Shown here: positions 48,373 to 60,355 of the stretch, in pieces
How positions within the stretch are numbered: position 1 is the stretch's first letter
How the letters are laid out: every line of letters begins with the position of its first letter
Assembly (NCBI GenBank): GCA_029204225.1
Contig: CM055100.1
Location: 51,521,260 to 51,585,259, forward strand
DNA length: 64,000 nucleotides
Source: Diphasiastrum complanatum
Lineage: Eukaryota > Streptophyta > Lycopodiopsida > Lycopodiales > Lycopodiaceae
Reading direction: 5' to 3'
Notes under the pieces: model-generated
Told to the model about the DNA's origin: nothing
Database searches by the model: none
The model's input: the letters and a program-made list of their open reading frames with translations, nothing else
Made by a program: the position numbers and the translations under genes

Positions 48373-49183
48373 ATGGCAATGTTCCATTTGCATGTTGCTC
48401 TTCCGATGGAATGCACTCCAATTATTAAGAAAAATGCAAAAGTTGTAGAGAATGCTGCATCAATAGTTAGAGAATTGAGAATGAAATCATATGAATATAG
48501 ATTTGTGGGTGGATGGATCAATTTATCCTAATGATTTAGCTACCAATTTGTGTCCAGATTTTAAGTTCGTAACTCATCTTCTCAGATATGTATGTGAAGG
48601 AAATAGCGGATTACTTGGATATTGTCAAAGGTTGCATGATATTGGAATGCATAGCATATCTTGTCTGAATCAACAATTACAGTTTGCTAATCAACAATTG
48701 CAATGTGCAAATCAACAATTGCATCTAAACTGTTTATTTGATTTGTATATGTCATTTAAGTTTGATTTGCATGATAACATGGATTATTTATTTATTAAAC
48801 ATAATTTGAGTTTCATATGTTTGTTGCAGATCATGTTTGGTGGCAAAGAACTATTTAACAGATCGTTCATGCATTGGATCATCTTTAAGTCATGTTTTAC
48901 CAAGAAAGTCAGCAAAGGAAATGATAAAAAATGCTCGGTTTGAAAAAACGAAAAATGGAAATGTAGAGACTGTTTTGATCAAGGTTCAATCATACTTGGA
49001 TGCGAATGTGATACAAGGTGCATGTGATGTATCTGGAATTAGCAGAAATGATTATTCTACTTTTTTAAGAATAGTTAAAGAAGCTTTTTCCCAAGTGATG
49101 GTGAAGAAAATTAATCTTCCGCGTCCATATCGGGTAAGATTAGCTAGAAATTTTTATAATGACGGAATGTTCAAAGTAGTTGG
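48373..49183 (+). pseudogene. ORF1 copy 3: N-terminal part, truncated by LTR C
   Basis: MAMFHLHVALPMEC aligns with the copy 1 start. After a frameshift near 48,490: NIDLWVDGSIYPND, GNSGLLGYCQRLHDIGMHS, then a threefold 24-bp repeat giving QQLQFANQQLQCANQQLH. An intron ends at TTGCAG (48,829), the same position as in copies 1 and 2; then SCLVAKNYLTDRSCIGSSLS and VIQGACDVSGISRNDY, up to NLPRPYRVRLARNF. At 49,184 LTR C sequence starts abruptly. Relatively well preserved where present (134 codons open in exon 2). The candidate catalytic region is absent. Confidence 0.55.
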
Positions 49184-50541
49184 CCTAGACCCAAAATTAG
49201 TAGGATTAGCATTTTGGTGGGAAAGCCAAGTGGCCAAATAGGGTTTGGACCTGTTATAAAAGGATGTAACTCATGAAGAGAGTGATCTTCTCTCTTCTCT
49301 ATTTCATTTCATGCTTATACATGGTTCTCTTGGGTTCTACTATCCATTGGTGCACTATCTTGGTGATTGCTTGCAGTTCTATGTGTAGAATGATCTATAT
49401 TTGCTATTTTTGGATTCACACGTGTGAAATACAATAGCTTTCTGGTTTTGTATGGACAACAACAATACATACTCATTTCATTCAAGTTTGATAAAGTTCT
49501 ATTAGTGTTTGCATCTCAAATTGTGTAGATGCTGATTTTTCTACATTGGTGAGATTGGTGGTGTATTTCTCTTTCTAACCAAAGATCATTCAAGTAGATT
49601 GGATCTTAAGGACCTAAAATCTTTCACATGGTATCAGAGCTTGTGTTTCAGGTTATGAAGGAGGAAATCAGATCTATCAATGATTTTGGTATAGAATGCT
49701 CTCTAGCATTGTGAAAGATTCAACTAGTTTCATCACATTTTGCAATATTTTCATATTTGGCATATTGAGACCAAAACTTGTTTTAGACTTAGAGGTTGAC
49801 TTTTCAAAGTTCATTAGTCTAAATTTCATTTGAATAAACACTTTTTGAAAGTGTGGGGAAGATAGAATGCGATTTTGAGTAGATTCAATTTAAATAAGTT
49901 GGGTACATTGAATCTAGACCCAAAATTAGTAGGGTTAGCATTTTGGTGGAGAAATACACTACCAATCTCACCAATGTAGAAAAATCAGCATCTACACACA
50001 ATTTGAGATGCAAACACTAATAGAACTTGATCAAACTTGAATGAAATGATTATGTACTATTGCTGTCCGTACAAAACCAGCAAGCTACTATATTTCACAC
50101 GTGTGGATCCAAAATTAGCAAATATAGATCATTCTACACATAGAATTGCAAGCAATCACCAAGATAGTGCACCAATGGATAGTAGAACCCAAGAGAATCA
50201 TGTATAAGCATGAAATGAAATAGAGAAGAGAGAAGATCACTCTCTCCACGAGTTACATCCTTTTATAGCAGGTCCAAATCCTATTTGGCCACTTGGCTTT
50301 CTCACCAAAATGCTAACCCTACTAAAATTGGGTCTAGATTCAATGTACCCAACTTATTCAAATTGAATCTACTCAAACTCCCATTCTATCTTTCCCACAC
50401 TTTCAAAAAGTGTTTATTCAAATGAAATTTAGGCTAATGAACTTTGAAAAGTCAACCTCCAAGTCTAAAACAAGTTTTGGCCTCAATATGCCAAATATGG
50501 AAATATTGCAAAATGTGATGACACTAGTTGAATCTTTCACA
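49184..50541. mobile_element. Rearranged LTR C cluster
   Basis: Three LTR C pieces: 49,184-49,628 (+, first part missing), followed by TGGTATCAGAGC and about 80 bp of family C leader; 49,710-49,949 (+, 5' part only, starting TGTGAAAG); 49,950-50,541 (-, the 3' LTR of gypsy D2 with its inner-side end intact). The last two meet head to head inside the LTR. This is the remains of an internally deleted C element fused to the D2 LTR. Confidence 0.75.
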
Positions 50542-51085
50542 ACAAGTTATGATCAAAATCTCAGGTGGAGAATTAATGAAGCATAAAAGACAGCAATAGA
50601 CAAAATCCCTACAAGCAATAGACAAGACAATAGGTTCTCCCATGAAGAGCCCAAGCAATACCAATCAATAATCTGAAAAATGAGTGTACAAATGCCCCTA
50701 TAAATACCCTACCAATGAACCGTAAAATAGGAATTCAAAATTAAAGGGAGGCATAATGTGGAGGGAAAATAGTGCGCCCTCCTACGGGCCCCCACTCCAC
50801 ATATAACCATATAATAAGGGCCCAAGGCCAATCAATGTCATAAAAAAGGACCCAGTCCAGGTCATAAGCATATAAAAAGGCTCTGGGGCCTATACATGAC
50901 TAATATAAAATGCGTAACCAGAAATATACATAACCAACAGTAAATGTAAAGAGGCCTGCGAAATATATGCAGAGTAGCCCAGTAGGCATGTATCCTGTAG
51001 TCCGTAACTCTCCCTGGCTATAAAGAACATTGCCCCCAATGTAGGCAAAATAAGATAAGAACCAGTGCTAGAGAAAAATACTGCA

Positions 51086-51466
51086 TCAAGATTTCCCATC
51101 TGAGAAAGGAACATCAAGAGAAGCCGGAGCATCCCGAGAAGCAATGGTAGCTGCAAGTGATTGAGCCTGATCAGCCAGGATAGGGGTATGATAAAAAACA
51201 TCAATGGGCTCCCAACTAGGCTCCTCAATAGGACGACCATCCCATTGGACCAAAAACTGAACCTGCCGATGGCGACGACTATGCAATAAGCGCACCTGTA
51301 AAATAGCAGCTGGCAGGAATGGAAAAAGCTCTGGATCTGTAGGAAATGAGGAATCTCGAGGAGCATCATCCTCAATAGTAGCACGTAATAAACTGACATG
51401 AAAGATATCACAAGCCCGAGTAGCAGCAGGTAACTCAAGACGATATGTAACTGGAGAGCATGGCAT
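51086..51466 (-). pseudogene. Gypsy D2 Pol C-terminus with chromodomain-like end
   Basis: 126-codon frame: CDIFHVSLLRATIEDDAP, then RQVQFLVQWDGRPIEEPSWE. The FHVSLL block is the integrase C-terminal landmark of gypsy elements, and VQFLVQWDGRP.EEPSWEP is chromodomain-like, which points to the chromovirus branch. The upstream integrase is deleted; the frame joins gag-end sequence at about 51,470. Confidence 0.7.
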
Positions 51467-51599
51467 ACAGCTAGATTAGGGGGATCAGGAACAGGCTCAG
51501 TGGGTGTGGCAAACTGATCAACATGTGGGTCATCATCAAGAATATGAAGGCATATGGCAGAATCAGGACTATCATTAGGTGTGTCAGCATCATAGAAAT

Positions 51600-52642
51600 A
51601 GACGGCAGTAGCAGTGGCAGGCTGTCAGCAATCACGATCGATATGATTAGGACTCTTACAGTTGAAACATAAGCGTCTCTCACGGATCTCAGACATCTCA
51701 GGCTGTGAGTAGCGATGAACAAAAATAGGACGAAGAGAAAAATGAGGACGTGGTGCAGAAGGAAGAGTGGTCGAAGGTGAACTGACAGATGTGGGACTAG
51801 CAAAGGATGGAGAGGAACAAATAGGACATGTGAAAGGATGCAAAGGACGAGAAATAGAGGAAGAGATGAGAGAGTACTTGTTCTGCAGTGTGGTATCAAG
51901 GGAGATGGCGTGAGAAAGAGTGAGTGGAAAAAAAGAAGAAACATCATACTTGAGTGTGCCTCGTAGACCAACAACGTAGCAAGAGATGAGCTCCAATGTA
52001 GAAATATCTGGGAATAGATAGGAAAGCTCTGTAAACCGTGTCGTATAAGCAGCCAAGTCACCAATGTGAGATAAACTGCGAAAGATGTCGCGCTGTCAAA
52101 TAAGCCACTGAGGATCAATCATCGCTAGGCGGAGTGCTGTCATAAACTCTGTCCAACTAGCAAGGCCAGGGTGTGAAGCCGTTTGGCGAAACATGTGCCA
52201 CCAAGTAGCAGCACGGCCCTCCAAATGTAAAGCAGCCAAATGTATCCGCTGAATGTCAGTCTTAAGAAACATAAGGAAGTAGGTCTCAAGCTTAGAATAC
52301 CAATTCTCGATTCCCACCGGATGACCCAGAATACATAGTAAGCTAAACCTTATCCTTAAAGTCTCGTGGCAAAGGACCAGACGGTGAAGGAGTCTCGGGT
52401 GGTGGAAAAGTACGCTGTGGGGGAACAGGTGGAGATAGTGGAGAAACACTGGACTGTAATGATAGTGTAGCAATCTGGACAGAAAGAGCAGTGAATGTCT
52501 CTCGTAACTCCTGGCGTAAATCAGTGCATACATCACTCATGGCTTCTCTAAGATGATCTCGGAATTCATGCCGTACTTCGTCAAGGTAAGTGGAAGACGG
52601 TATGCGAGGCTCAGAAGATGTAGGGGAAGTATCCATGGTCAA
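51600..52642 (-). pseudogene. Gypsy D2 gag
   Basis: MDTSPTSSEPRIPSSTYLDE, the proline-rich stretch, RIHLAALHLEGRAATWWHMF and the knuckle CFNCKSPNHIDRDC, with the CxxC Cys kept. Very close to D1; frame breaks at about 52,343 and 52,096, as in D1. Confidence 0.75.
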
Positions 52643-53400
52643 GGAATGCAGGAACTGAAGAGAGTGTAAGAAAAGCTTAATATCGGAGGGAGCAGACTTT
52701 TGTTGTCACCCCAAATACGCTTTAGGTACACAAATGACACTAAGAGCAAAAAAAGAAATGACAAATGTCAAGAGAAGGTGTGGAAAGCAAGGAAAAACCA
52801 GCAAAGATACCTCTCGATAGAGCTCCAAGCGTGTGCGAAGAGCTGGCTGGAAAATGTGACCACAAGGAGAATGAAAGTGGGCGCTGGACAACCTCCAATC
52901 AATGCTGAAAATATGACTGAAAATCTATGGAAAACGTGATGAAATAGGGCGATGGACAGCCTCCAATCAAAACTGAAATATGGCTAAACCTCTGCTGGAA
53001 CAATGGCTGAAAAATGTGATGAAGTAAGGCGCTGACAGCCTCCAATCAATGCTGAAAAAATGGCTGGGAATCCTTTCCCTAAATCAAATGGAAAATTCAA
53101 AAAAAAAAAGAGAAAAGGATTTGAAACTTGGGCGCCGGAAATAATCTGCCCCAAAAAAAAAAAGAAAAAAAAAAAATTTTGCCTCCAAATTTAGCGGAAG
53201 TACTTCCGCTAACTATCTGCTAAAGCTACGCCAAGGAAAATACTCTGATGGGAGTTGGTCCTCCTCCAAACTGTGTTGAATGTTGTTGAAGCAAAGAGAC
53301 GAAAGCCCTCAACAAAGAAAGAAAAATCAGCAAGGAAAATGAGCACCCAATCAAAAAATCAGATCTGAAATTCAGCAATCAGGAAAGTGCTCTGATACCA

Positions 53401-54049
53401 TGTGAAAGATTTCAGATCCTTAAGATCCAATCTACTTGAATGAACTTTGGTTAGAAAGAGAAATACACCACCAATCTCACCAATGTAGAAAAATCAGCAT
53501 CTACACACAATTTGAGATGAAAATACTAATAGATCTTGATCAAACTTGAATGAAATGATTATGTACTGTTGATGTCCGTAAAAAACCAGCAAGCTACTGT
53601 ATTTCACACGTGTGGATCCAAAATTAGCAAATATAGATCATTCTACACATAGAATTCAAGCAATCACCAAGATAGTGCACCAATGGATAGTAGAACCCAA
53701 GAGAATCATGTATAAACATGAAATGAAATAGAGAAGAGAGAAGATCACTCTCTCCACGAGTTACATCCTTTTATAGCAGGTCCAAACCCTATTTGGCCAC
53801 TTGGCTTTCTCACCAAAATGCTAACCCTACTAATTTTGGGTCTAGATTCAATGTACCCAACTTATTCAAATTGAATCTACTCAAACTCGCATTCTATCTT
53901 TCCCACACTTTCAAAAACTGTTTATTCAAATGAAATTTAGACTAATGAACTTTGAAAAGTCAACCTCTAAGTCTAAAACAAGTTTTGGCCTCAATATGCC
54001 AAATATGAAAATATTGCAAAATGTGATGAAACTAGTTGAATCTTTCACA
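53401..54049 (-). repeat. LTR C between C3 and gypsy D2
   Basis: 649 bp, TGTGAAAG...CTTTCACA. On the minus strand it is the 3' LTR of C3 (purine tract GAAGAGGGAG before it) and also the LTR next to the D2 primer site, the same double use as at 20,213-20,862. Confidence 0.85.
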
Positions 54050-54254
54050 CTCCCTCTTCAACTAGTTTCAACATAGACTTTGATAATACTCCTAGTGCAA
54101 TCCTATGCTTCATGAACAAGTCTTTTCCCAATGCTTTTGTGAAGATATCAGCTACACATTCCCTTGAAGACACATGTTGAAGCTCCACCTCCTTTGCAAT
54201 GACTCGCTCCCTCACAAAGTGATATTGTATCTCAATATGCTTGTTCCTAGCATA
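54050..54254 (-). pseudogene. C3 RNase H tail
   Basis: RNKHIEIQYHFVRERVIAKE, LQHVSSRECVADIFTKALGK and KSMLKLVEEGV, then the purine tract. The first half of RNase H is missing, as in C2. Confidence 0.75.
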
Positions 54255-55145
54255 GTTTTTGACCATAGAACTTTGATCCATCATAACAATGATCTTTTTT
54301 TAAAGAATAGACCTTCTTTCAATGATCATGTAATGCTCAAAATAGAAATAACCATAATTGATATAGAGAATAGTGTCCACTTGGGATGCTTCACTATTTC
54401 TTACATCAATTTTACATGTAGAAATGTGACTAGAACATGAAGAATCAAATAGAATGTAAATGAGATGATTCCACCATGCTTCCAACTCTGAACTCTCTGA
54501 AAAAATACAGCAAACAAACAATAAATGTGAGTGATCAACTTTTGCTTGCATGTCTCCTCTTCCTTTGTCCCTTGTTGCCTTGTATCCACCATGATACTCC
54601 ATGAATGAGCTTCCATCTCCATCTTGCCTCAAGATACCATCATACCTTTATGACTTGACCATGAATGAGTGACATAATGAACCTCCAATAGCTTCATTTC
54701 CATCAGCAAAATCAGCCAAGAATGCTAGTACAAATCCAACATCAAAACAATGCTCACCAATGTAGCTAGTTTTACCATATCTTGACAATTTGCACACATC
54801 CACATGAAATTGCTCAAACATGAGATAAAAAAAGTAGAGTAAACTTGAACAACACTTCCTTGCTGCTCCTTTGACCTTACTTGAGTCTTCAATATGCTGC
54901 AAAAATAGATCCATAACATCTTTGCCAATTACCTCTCCTTTGACGCTCTTGACTAGCTCCAAATTGCCAACTTCCCTTTTGACTAGTTGAAGCGCTTTGA
55001 GATCAACTTCTTGATCTTCAACTTGATCATCAAAGTCATTGAACAAACTTTGTTTTCCAGATCCAATACTTGATTTTACAACAAGATAACATCCATCCAC
55101 TTTCATAGAACCATCTACACAAAAAAATCCTCCAAACGATGTTCC
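54255..55145 (-). pseudogene. C3 copy of the foreign segment
   Basis: Best-preserved copy: the 386-codon frame 54,648-55,808 runs without a stop from integrase through GTSFGGFFCVDGSMKVDGCY into DQEVDLKALQLVKREVGNLE, LQHIEDSSKVKGAARKC and LAFLADFADGNEAIGGS. The rest (GDGSSFMEYHGGYKATRDKG to YGYFYFEHYMIIERRSIL) follows in another frame. An open fusion with Pol suggests the segment was once translated as part of Pol. The family is not recognised. Confidence 0.6.
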
Positions 55146-56427
55146 ACTCTTCATAAGAGATCGATACTCGAGATCAATTGCTTGGATCCACTCCTCTTCT
55201 TTCCTTGCTTGACCTACATTTGTAGGCTCATCCAAAGAGGTTAGGAAAGCAACATAATTTTCAGAAACTACTTTCTTACTCTTTTGATCATATGTGAGCC
55301 TTGAAGGTATTTGTCTGTCTCTTGATGTTCTCCTTGGCTTTTGACTAGATGAAGGTCCACCATCACCACCATCCAAAGTAAGATCCTTCTCATCAACATC
55401 AAGAATGTTAGATCCATCCACTTTACCATAAATCATGCTTGAAGACACCTTTGGAATGTTCCCCTCATCAAAAATGACATCTCTACCAACAATCACTTTG
55501 TTAGTAGAAGGAATGTAAACCTTGTAGGCTTTACTCACCTCACTATATCCAACAAAAATACCTCTTCTTGAAGATGGATCCTCATTGGTCCAATCATCAA
55601 GAGTAATGCTCACATAGCATGTGCATCCAAAGGTTCTTAAGAATATCATCTCAAAAGGTGTCCTTCCATCCAAAATAGCACTCGGCCACCTATTGCACAA
55701 GAAATTGGCACACAACAAAGCTTGATCCCAAAACAGTTTGTCAAGATTAGCACTTAGCCTCATAGCTTTAGCACTTTCACATAAAGTCCTATTCTTCCTT
55801 TCAGCCACTCCATTTTGTTGGGGGGTCCTTGATGTTGTATACTCCCTCTTGATCCCATGCTTATCACAAAAGGCCTTGAACTTGTTAGATATCTACTCAC
55901 CACCATTGTCACCTCTCAAGCACTTGATCTTTGTGGAAAATTGGTTTTCCCTTGCATTGTTGAACTTGACAAAGACATCATACACTTCATCCTTGCTCTT
56001 TAGTAGATATATCCAACAAAATCTACTAAAATCATCAATGAATGTTACATACATCTTAGCTCCACTATTGCTAATTGTAGTAAATCCATGAATATCTGAA
56101 TGTACAAGTTGAAAAGGCTTTGTAGATATAGAAATAGATCTAGTATAAGGTAGTCTATGTGACTTAGACAAAGCACAAGACTCACAAACATGCTTGTCAT
56201 TACTTAAGGAACTTGGAAGACCAATCACAACCTTCTTCCTTGTCATTACCTCCAGTGACTTGAATAGAAATTTGCTCCCTTGCAACACATCCAACTTGGT
56301 TAGCAATAACACAAGCATCAAGTTTGAACAACTTCCCTTGTCTTTTACCTTTTTCGATCAAGACATCCTTCCTTTTGATCAAACAAGCATCTCCATCAAA
56401 CTCCACCTTGAGGCCCTTACTTAGCAT
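55146..56427 (-). pseudogene. C3 integrase and protease end
   Basis: From 56,427 on the minus strand: LKVEFDGDACLIKRKDVLIE (pre-integrase linker), CESCALSKSHRLPY, LVHSDIHGFTTISNSGAKMY, CLRGDNGGE followed by TAG as in C2, then AERKNRTLCESAKAMRLSAN, FWDQALLCANFLCNRW, RGIFVGYSEVSKAYKVY. The integrase is more complete than in C1. The element is cut off at 56,427, where copia E of the other strand starts; gag and 5' LTR are missing. Confidence 0.8.
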
Positions 56428-58055
56428 TTAACCAAAACAAACAGGTAACCTTGTCGATGAGGTGAGATTGAAGACTCTAGCATCTTCATATCTGCATTAT
56501 CATTTAATCAAGATGATCAAGCATGGTATATTGACTCGGGAGCCACAAGACACATGACAGATAACAAGAATTGGTTCAGTAGCTTGAAAGTGTTGGATAA
56601 TAGAACATCTATTTCACAAGCAAATGGTGAGGTGTGCAAGATCAAGGGTATAGACACCGTTTCAATCCAACTACCTGATGGCAAAAGCAGGATGATCATG
56701 GAGATACTTTACGTACCAAGTTTGAAGAAAAATCTACTTTCTGTTGGAGTCATTACTGATCAAAAGTTGAAAGTAGAATACGCCTATGATTGTTGCTTCA
56801 TGAAGGATGTGAACCAAAAGTTCAAAGTTATTGCGGATGGAGTAAGAGAGCCCAATACAAAATTGTACAGGTTGAATGCTACAATTAAGGGGCAACATGG
56901 ACTTGTATTGTCCATTCCATCGCAAACTGAGTTGTGGCATAAGAGGTTTGGTCACTTGAACTTGGGAAGCCTCAGTTTGATGAGAAAATTGGAGATGGTA
57001 ACAGGATTGCCTACCATAGAAGATCACTTGAAATCGATGTGCGAATCTTGTGTATATGGGAAGCAGCATCGAGATAAGTTCAATAAAGGGGGTGTTGCAA
57101 GAGCAAAGAACATCCTGGATTTAATCCACACAGATTTATGCGGGCCTATGAGGACCATGTCCTTAGGTAAAGCCTTCTATTTCATGACCTTTATTGATGA
57201 TATGTCACATGAGACGTGGATCTACTTCTTGAAGAAGAAATCAGATGCATTTGATAACTTCAAAAGCTCCAAAGCATTGGTCAAAAATCAGACAGGTAGG
57301 AAGATCAAAGTCCTAAGATCAGATAGTGGAGGTGAGTACAAGTCTAATGACTGCAATGATCTTTGTGATCAATGTGGGATTAAAAGACAATTTACCCAAG
57401 CTCATACTCATGCTCTCAATGGTGTAGCTGAGCGCAAGAATCGTACGATTGTGGAAAGTGCCAGATCTATGTTAGCTGAGATGAAACTACCAAAAGATTT
57501 TTGGTCAGAAGCATGTAGCACGACAGTCTATTTTCAAAATAGAAGTCCTACCATTGCCATACCATAACACCTGAGGAAGCATTCACGAAGAAGAAGCCAA
57601 AGGTGAACCACTTGCGAATCTTTGGATGTAAGGCCTTTGTATACATTCCTAAGGAAGAGAGATGTTAACTTGATATAAAAGCTATCAAGTGCATATTCCT
57701 AGGATATGATGATCGTGTGAAGGGCTATAGATGTTTTGATCCAATGGAAAACAAAATCCATATAAGCCATGATGTTATCTTTGATGAATCCAAGATGTAT
57801 GAAGATGAGTATGCTGAGAAGATAGAGACATCCAGTAGAAAAGATGGTATAGTGAGAATACCACCTGATGATGATGCATTCATTGACCTTCCGAGTGAGG
57901 AACATGAGGATACATCTCAAGATACTACTACTCAATCTCAAGAGACAGGTTGGAGAGGTAGGGACAAACCTTTTGGTGCAAGAAGGATTGAAGTTGCAGG
58001 TGACAAACACAAGGAGAAGGATGTACCGTGGGATACATTTTCACTAGGAAGCTGA
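56428..58055 (+). pseudogene. Copia E protease and integrase
   Basis: WYIDSGATRHMTDNKNWF carries the protease DSGA at about 56,533. A 337-codon frame covers the linker (MEILYVPSLKKNLLSVG), the HHCC region (LWHKRFGHLNLGSL, MCESCVYGKQHR) and the catalytic core (LIHTDLCGPMRTMSLGKAFY; VLRSDSGGEY; AERKNRTIVESARSML). A frameshift at 57,567 and a stop at 57,666 precede CIFLGYDDRVKGYRC and HDVIFDESK. This is the best integrase in the window and the family reference for element B. The 5' end at 56,428 abuts C3; gag and LTR are missing. Confidence 0.85.
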
Positions 58056-58091
58056 TCACTTGACAAGAAGCTCCCTAAGTGGTTTGAGAGA

Positions 58092-59772
58092 TTGTTGGAG
58101 AGCCGCGACATGGATGACTTTCCAGGATCATCTAACCAGGGAGAGCTACGAAGATCAACAAGAGAGAAGACTCAACCTAAAAGGTATGAAGCAAATTATG
58201 CTCTCTTATCTAGCAATATTCAAAGCAAAGAACCTTCGACTTATGGTGAAGCGAAGGATGATGACATTTGGGTCAAGGCCATGGGAGAGGAGATGGAGTC
58301 AATTGCTAAGCATGGCACATGGGACTTAGTAGAACCACCAGTTGGCAAGAAATCCATTGGTTGCAAATGGGTATACAGGACTAAGTACCATGCAGATGGA
58401 AGTATAGCAAAGATTGGTGATCAAAGGGTACACACAAAGTAAAGACATCGACTATGAGGAGACCCTTGCGCTGGTTTGTAAGTGGAATACTCTACGTCTA
58501 CTTGTTGTTTTAGCTTCACATTTTGGTTGGCCTTTGCATTAGATGGATGTGAAATCTGCTTTTTCTAAATGGTGAGTTAGAAGAAGAAGTGTTCATGGAT
58601 CAACCTGAAGGCTTTGTAGCGAAGGGACAGGAAAATAAAGCATGTCGCTTGAAGAAAGCGCTTTATCGTCTTAAACAAGCACCACGTGCGTGGTATAGCA
58701 GGATTGATGCCTACTTTCGTTCAAAGGGGATGGTGAGAACACATTCTAATCCAAATCTATATGTCTTATGCTTTGATGGTATGGTTGCTTTGATTGCTCT
58801 TTATGTTGATGACTTGATTATTACGGGAAATAATCAAGAGATGATAGACATGATCAAGAAAGACCTCACGAAACAATTCGAGATGACAGATCTCAGCCTG
58901 ATGCATTACTACCTTGGAGTTGAAGTGTGGCAAAAAGGACATGAAGTGGGTTTAACACAGGTAAAGTATGTCAAAGAGTTGCTGCACAGGTTTAGGTTGC
59001 AGAATTGCAAACCAGTAAACACTCCTATTGAACCAGATAAAAAGCTTTGTAAGCTTGATGAGTCACAGTCATTTGATGCTACGCTGTATAGATAGTTCGT
59101 AGGGAGCTTGATTTGTCTTACCATGACTAGACCAGATATATGCTATGTTGTTGGCATTGTAAGTCAGTTTATGACAACACCTACTGAAACGCATTGGAAG
59201 GCAACTATACGCATTTTGCGTTATGTGAAAGGCACTTCAGAGTATGGCTTGATTTACAAGAAACATGATGGTTTACCTGAGTTGTGTGGCTATGTGGATG
59301 CGGATTGGGGAGGTGACTATGATGATCGTAGATCCACCACAGGGTATGTGTTCCAGTTTTGTGGTAGTTGCTTTTCCTGGTCTAGTAAGAAGCAAAGTAC
59401 AATTGCTCTTTCCACCACAGGAGTAGAGTATAAGGCAATGTGTAGTGCAGCACATGAAGCTATATGGTTGAGACAAATCTTGGAAGAAATTGGCATGAAG
59501 CAGAAAAATCCCACGACTTTACATAGCGACAGTCAGAGTGGCATTCAGCTAGCAAAGAATCCAGTGTTCCATGCGAGAACTAAACACATTGAGATTCAGT
59601 ATCACTTTATACGTGAGAGGCTGCTAATTGTAGCACAGAAGAGCAACTAGCTGATATTTTCACTAAGCCACTTACTGGAGAAAAGTTTGATAAGATTAGA
59701 TCAAAGCTTTCTGTACTTAAAGTTTGTTGATTTTAAAACTATGTATATGACTGTATAAAAAGTAGACTCTAC
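58092..59772 (+). pseudogene. Copia E reverse transcriptase, RNase H and 3' end
   Basis: RT begins WVKAMGEEMESIAKHGTWDL and WVYRTKYHADGSIAK; a deletion/frameshift at about 58,430; TAG at 58,540 just before MDVKSAF; then FMDQPEGFVAKGQENKAC, RLKQAPRAWYSRIDAYF and the active site LYVDDLIITGN. TAG at 59,093, then FVGSLICLTMTRPDICY and RNase H GYVDADWGGDYDDRRSTTGY and RTKHIEIQYHFIRERLL. The tail GEKFDKIRSKLSVLKVC is shared with the B remnant. It ends near 59,772 at AGTAGACTCTACTTT; no LTR follows. Confidence 0.85.
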
Positions 59773-59789
59773 TTTTTTTTAACAATACG

Positions 59790-59955
59790 GTAATCCGACG
59801 TGGACGTCGAAATCTGACGTGCGTCGGATTCCGACGTCCACGTCGGCAAGCCAAAAAGCCTGTCCACGACATCTGGCACATTTGTCCGGGCCTGAATGGG
59901 CACAGACGTCGGATTCCGACGTGTTTGGAGGCCGTCGGATTCCGACGTCTGGCGG
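59790..59955. repeat. Cluster of GTCGGATTCCGACGT palindromes (left)
   Basis: At least three GTCGGATTCCGACGT copies and several GACGTC/GACGT halves in about 165 bp, with higher GC than the surroundings. The palindromic word suggests a binding site or a folding repeat. A similar cluster lies at 60,890-61,345. Confidence 0.7.
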
Positions 59956-60102
59956 GATTGCAAGCAAGCATGGTAAGTGAACTTACACTACTCTTATAGT
60001 TTATCTTTGATTTTATATGCTTTTATTTTTTAATATGCATTATGACTAGCTGCTTCAACGTAGCCCTAAATTAATTTCAACTTCAATTGAATGCATGGAT
60101 AG

Positions 60103-60355
60103 TTGACGAACTATGGACGTCTGCCAACTAAGAAGGAGTACGAATTTGCCTTTAGGGAATCGTACGACGCATTAGTCGACAAACTAAAGAGCGAGAGTCC
60201 TCCTCCAAATGTAAGTACTAGTTTTTGTATTTATACTAATGTGGTTTGTATTTCGACGTCAGTTTTATTTAATTTAATACAATCAAGCATTAAATATTAA
60301 TGTAGTTTGTTTGCTTGTGTTCATGCAGACTGGACGTCACAACGACGACGAGTAG
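60103..60355 (+). CDS. Last two exons of an unknown gene, possibly transposon-derived
   Basis: Exon 60,103-60,210 follows a GGATAG acceptor and reads LTNYGRLPTKKEYEFAFRES, YDALVDKLKSESPPPN. The intron (60,211-60,328) is GTAAGT...CATGCAG, and the last exon, in phase, reads TGRHNDDE and stops at 60,353. Perfect splice signals, phase match and composition support a real 3' end. GRLPTKKEYE..FRESYD.LV.KL resembles the C-terminus of plant putative transposase (En/Spm-associated) proteins from memory; low certainty. Upstream exons are not seen: copia E lies there. A likely 3' UTR follows. Confidence 0.45.

Larger units (their letters stand above)
50542..53400 (-). mobile_element. Gypsy D2, internally deleted
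   Basis: Same family as D1: minus-strand leader after TGGTATCAGAGC (ending at 53,400), gag, then a jump to the Pol C-terminus. Protease core, RT, RNase H and integrase core are absent. It is flanked by LTR C on both sides (53,401-54,049 and 49,950-50,541), but before the inner LTR there is no purine tract, so that join is probably a rearrangement and not an original 3' end. Confidence 0.75.

Noticed and set aside
59717-59971. Minus-strand frames of 60-84 codons near 59,800
   Set aside because: They cross the GTCGGATTCCGAC palindromes, so three frames repeat the same residues; not a gene.
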